A stretch of DNA of 15,613 nt from Thermoanaerobaculia bacterium (lineage in GTDB: Bacteria; Acidobacteriota; Thermoanaerobaculia; Gp7-AA8). Location: positions 1-15,613 of the forward strand of contig JAMPYE010000037.1 of assembly GCA_023700825.1 (NCBI GenBank), given 5' to 3'. The notes beneath the pieces are model-generated. The model did not search any database and was not told the DNA's origin. It saw only the letters and a list, made by a program, of their open reading frames with translations. Positions 14,656 through 15,613 of the stretch are shown here, one piece after another (within the stretch, counting starts at the first letter, position 1; each line of letters starts with the position of its first letter). Made by a program: the position numbers and the translations under genes.

Positions 14656-15613
14656 ATGAAATCCCCAGCACGCGCTCTCCTGCTGGTCGCGATGTTCCTG
14701 GTCGCGTCCGGCGCCGTCGAGGCTCAGCTCGACCCCGGCGTCCTCGGAGGCGGCCCTGCCGCTCCCGAAGTCGGGCTCGACGTCCGTTTCGCAAGACCCG
14801 CCGGCGGAAAGATCGAAGGCATCGTCTCGATCTCCATTCCCGACACATGGCACGTGAACTCGGCGACGCCGAAGGACGAGTACGCAATTCCGACGAAAGT
14901 CCGCGTCGAGTCCGCGGCGCTCGCGATCGACACGATCGACTATCCGCCTCACGTCGAGCGCGCGTTCGGCTTTGCGGGCGGGCAGTTGCTCGCGGTCTAC
15001 GAGGGAACGGTCCAGGTTCGCGTGAGCGGAACTGTGACAGCTCTCGACGGCGACGTCACCGTCGGTGTCTACTACCAGGCCTGCAACGACAACATCTGCC
15101 TTCCGCCGAAGGAAGTGACGAAGACCGTGAAGCTCTCCGAGAGCCTGGTCGACTCGCTGGGCGACCTGGCAGTCGCGGCGCCGGCACCGGGTGGGACGGC
15201 CGGGAACTTCCAGAAGCTGTCCGATGCTCCGGCGGGCGGAGGGGCCGGGCTCTTCAGCGGTGACATCGGCTCGACGTTCGCATCGCGCGGCCTCGCGACG
15301 ACGCTGCTCGTCGTCTTCGTCCTCGGCATGGCGCTGACGCTCACTCCGTGCGTCTATCCGCTCATCCCGCTGACGATGGCGTTCTTCTCGTCGCAGACCG
15401 GCGGAAGCACGGCGCGCCGCTTCGGTCTTTCGTCGGCCTACGTGCTGGGCATCGCGATCACCTACTCGACGCTCGGCGTCTTCGCCGCGCTCTCCGGCGC
15501 GCTCTTCGGCGCGTGGATGCAGCAGCCGCTCGTCCTCGGGTTTTTCGCGCTATTGATGGTGCTGCTCGCGCTCTCGATGTTCGGGCTTTACGACATCAAC
15601 GTTCCCCAGTTCA
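14656..15613 (+). CDS. dsbD: DsbD-like thiol:disulfide interchange protein, 5' part
   Basis: The frame runs from ATG 14656 past the right edge, and 319 full codons are visible. A signal peptide (K2, R6, hydrophobic 7-17, cleavage near VEA23|Q24) leads into an immunoglobulin-like nDsbD domain (about 30-180). This has PDTWHVNS and the redox pair C143-N-D-N-I-C148 followed by LPP, as in family members with YQxCxxxxCxPP. After a Gly/Ala/Pro-rich linker the first membrane segment starts near 213 and contains TPCVYPLIPLT with C232, the first cysteine of the transmembrane relay. Two more membrane segments follow before the cut. The remaining helices and the C-terminal thioredoxin domain lie outside. 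DsbD passes electrons from cytoplasmic thioredoxin to periplasmic thiol proteins. The upstream CGWC protein is the likely client. No good Shine-Dalgarno is visible, so translational coupling is probable. Confidence 0.92.
   Translation, partial: MKSPARALLLVAMFLVASGAVEAQLDPGVLGGGPAAPEVGLDVRFARPAGGKIEGIVSISIPDTWHVNSATPKDEYAIPTKVRVESAALAIDTIDYPPHVERAFGFAGGQLLAVYEGTVQVRVSGTVTALDGDVTVGVYYQACNDNICLPPKEVTKTVKLSESLVDSLGDLAVAAPAPGGTAGNFQKLSDAPAGGGAGLFSGDIGSTFASRGLATTLLVVFVLGMALTLTPCVYPLIPLTMAFFSSQTGGSTARRFGLSSAYVLGIAITYSTLGVFAALSGALFGAWMQQPLVLGFFALLMVLLALSMFGLYDINVPQF

Noticed and set aside
14421..15263. Open frame of 280 codons overlapping the thioredoxin-like gene and dsbD
   Set aside because: Its product is Arg-rich and featureless, whereas the other frames encode clear CGWC thioredoxin and DsbD sequences.

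Overview
The window is a G+C-rich bacterial chromosomal segment. All 12 protein genes that I can support lie on the + strand, tightly packed, with GTG/TTG starts and stop/start overlaps (GTGA, TTGA, GTGA). The gene mix suits a deep-branching Acidobacteriota-like or similar high-G+C Gram-negative lineage: a small stand-alone Fis-type regulator, periplasmic thioredoxin plus DsbD, a KP-43-like secreted subtilase, and a short GrdB-family selenoprotein. This assignment is inference and is not proven by the sequence. I saw no tRNA, rRNA, CRISPR array or insertion sequence.

Layout. (1) 1-1457: the 3' part of a YfhO-like polytopic membrane protein, cut by the left edge. (2) 1546-1860: a small Fis-type HTH protein. 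(3) 1902-9009, possibly extending to 10667: a compact run of rnr (RNase R), a TPR protein, pth (peptidyl-tRNA hydrolase), a ChlI/MoxR-like AAA+ ATPase, a small ribbon-helix-helix plus TPR-like protein and a vWA-domain protein. A secreted S8 protease follows, whose TTG start overlaps the vWA stop. (4) 10668-10869: an intergenic stretch with three adjacent hairpins. (5) 10870-11610: a selenoprotein gene interrupted by an in-frame TGA at 11350-11352. (6) 11730-13738: serS and a class-I glutamine-amidotransferase-like (peptidase C26) hydrolase overlapping by GTGA. (7) 13810-15613: a periplasmic thioredoxin-fold/TPR protein followed by dsbD, which runs off the right edge.

The most notable object is the selenoprotein. 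An ordinary ORF call splits it into a 160-codon ORF and a 63-codon ORF. Reading TGA as selenocysteine gives one continuous 246-residue protein of the GrdB-like family with a Sec-Pro-Thr-Cys motif. Directly after the TGA there is a perfect 7-bp hairpin (11363-11381) with a GGUCG apical loop. It shares the GGUC core of the E. coli fdhF SECIS loop and sits at almost the same distance from the UGA. The same loop can instead pair with the bases just after the UGA, which suggests a possible masked or open switch. TGA is the normal stop in at least seven genes of this window, including this one, so general TGA reassignment is not the explanation.

The second item of interest is the AAA+ / RHH-TPR / vWA module. 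The ATPase and vWA pair resembles a widespread but functionally unassigned chaperone-like system. Here it contains an unusual small middle protein, follows RNA-quality-control genes (rnr, pth), and is joined to a secreted protease.
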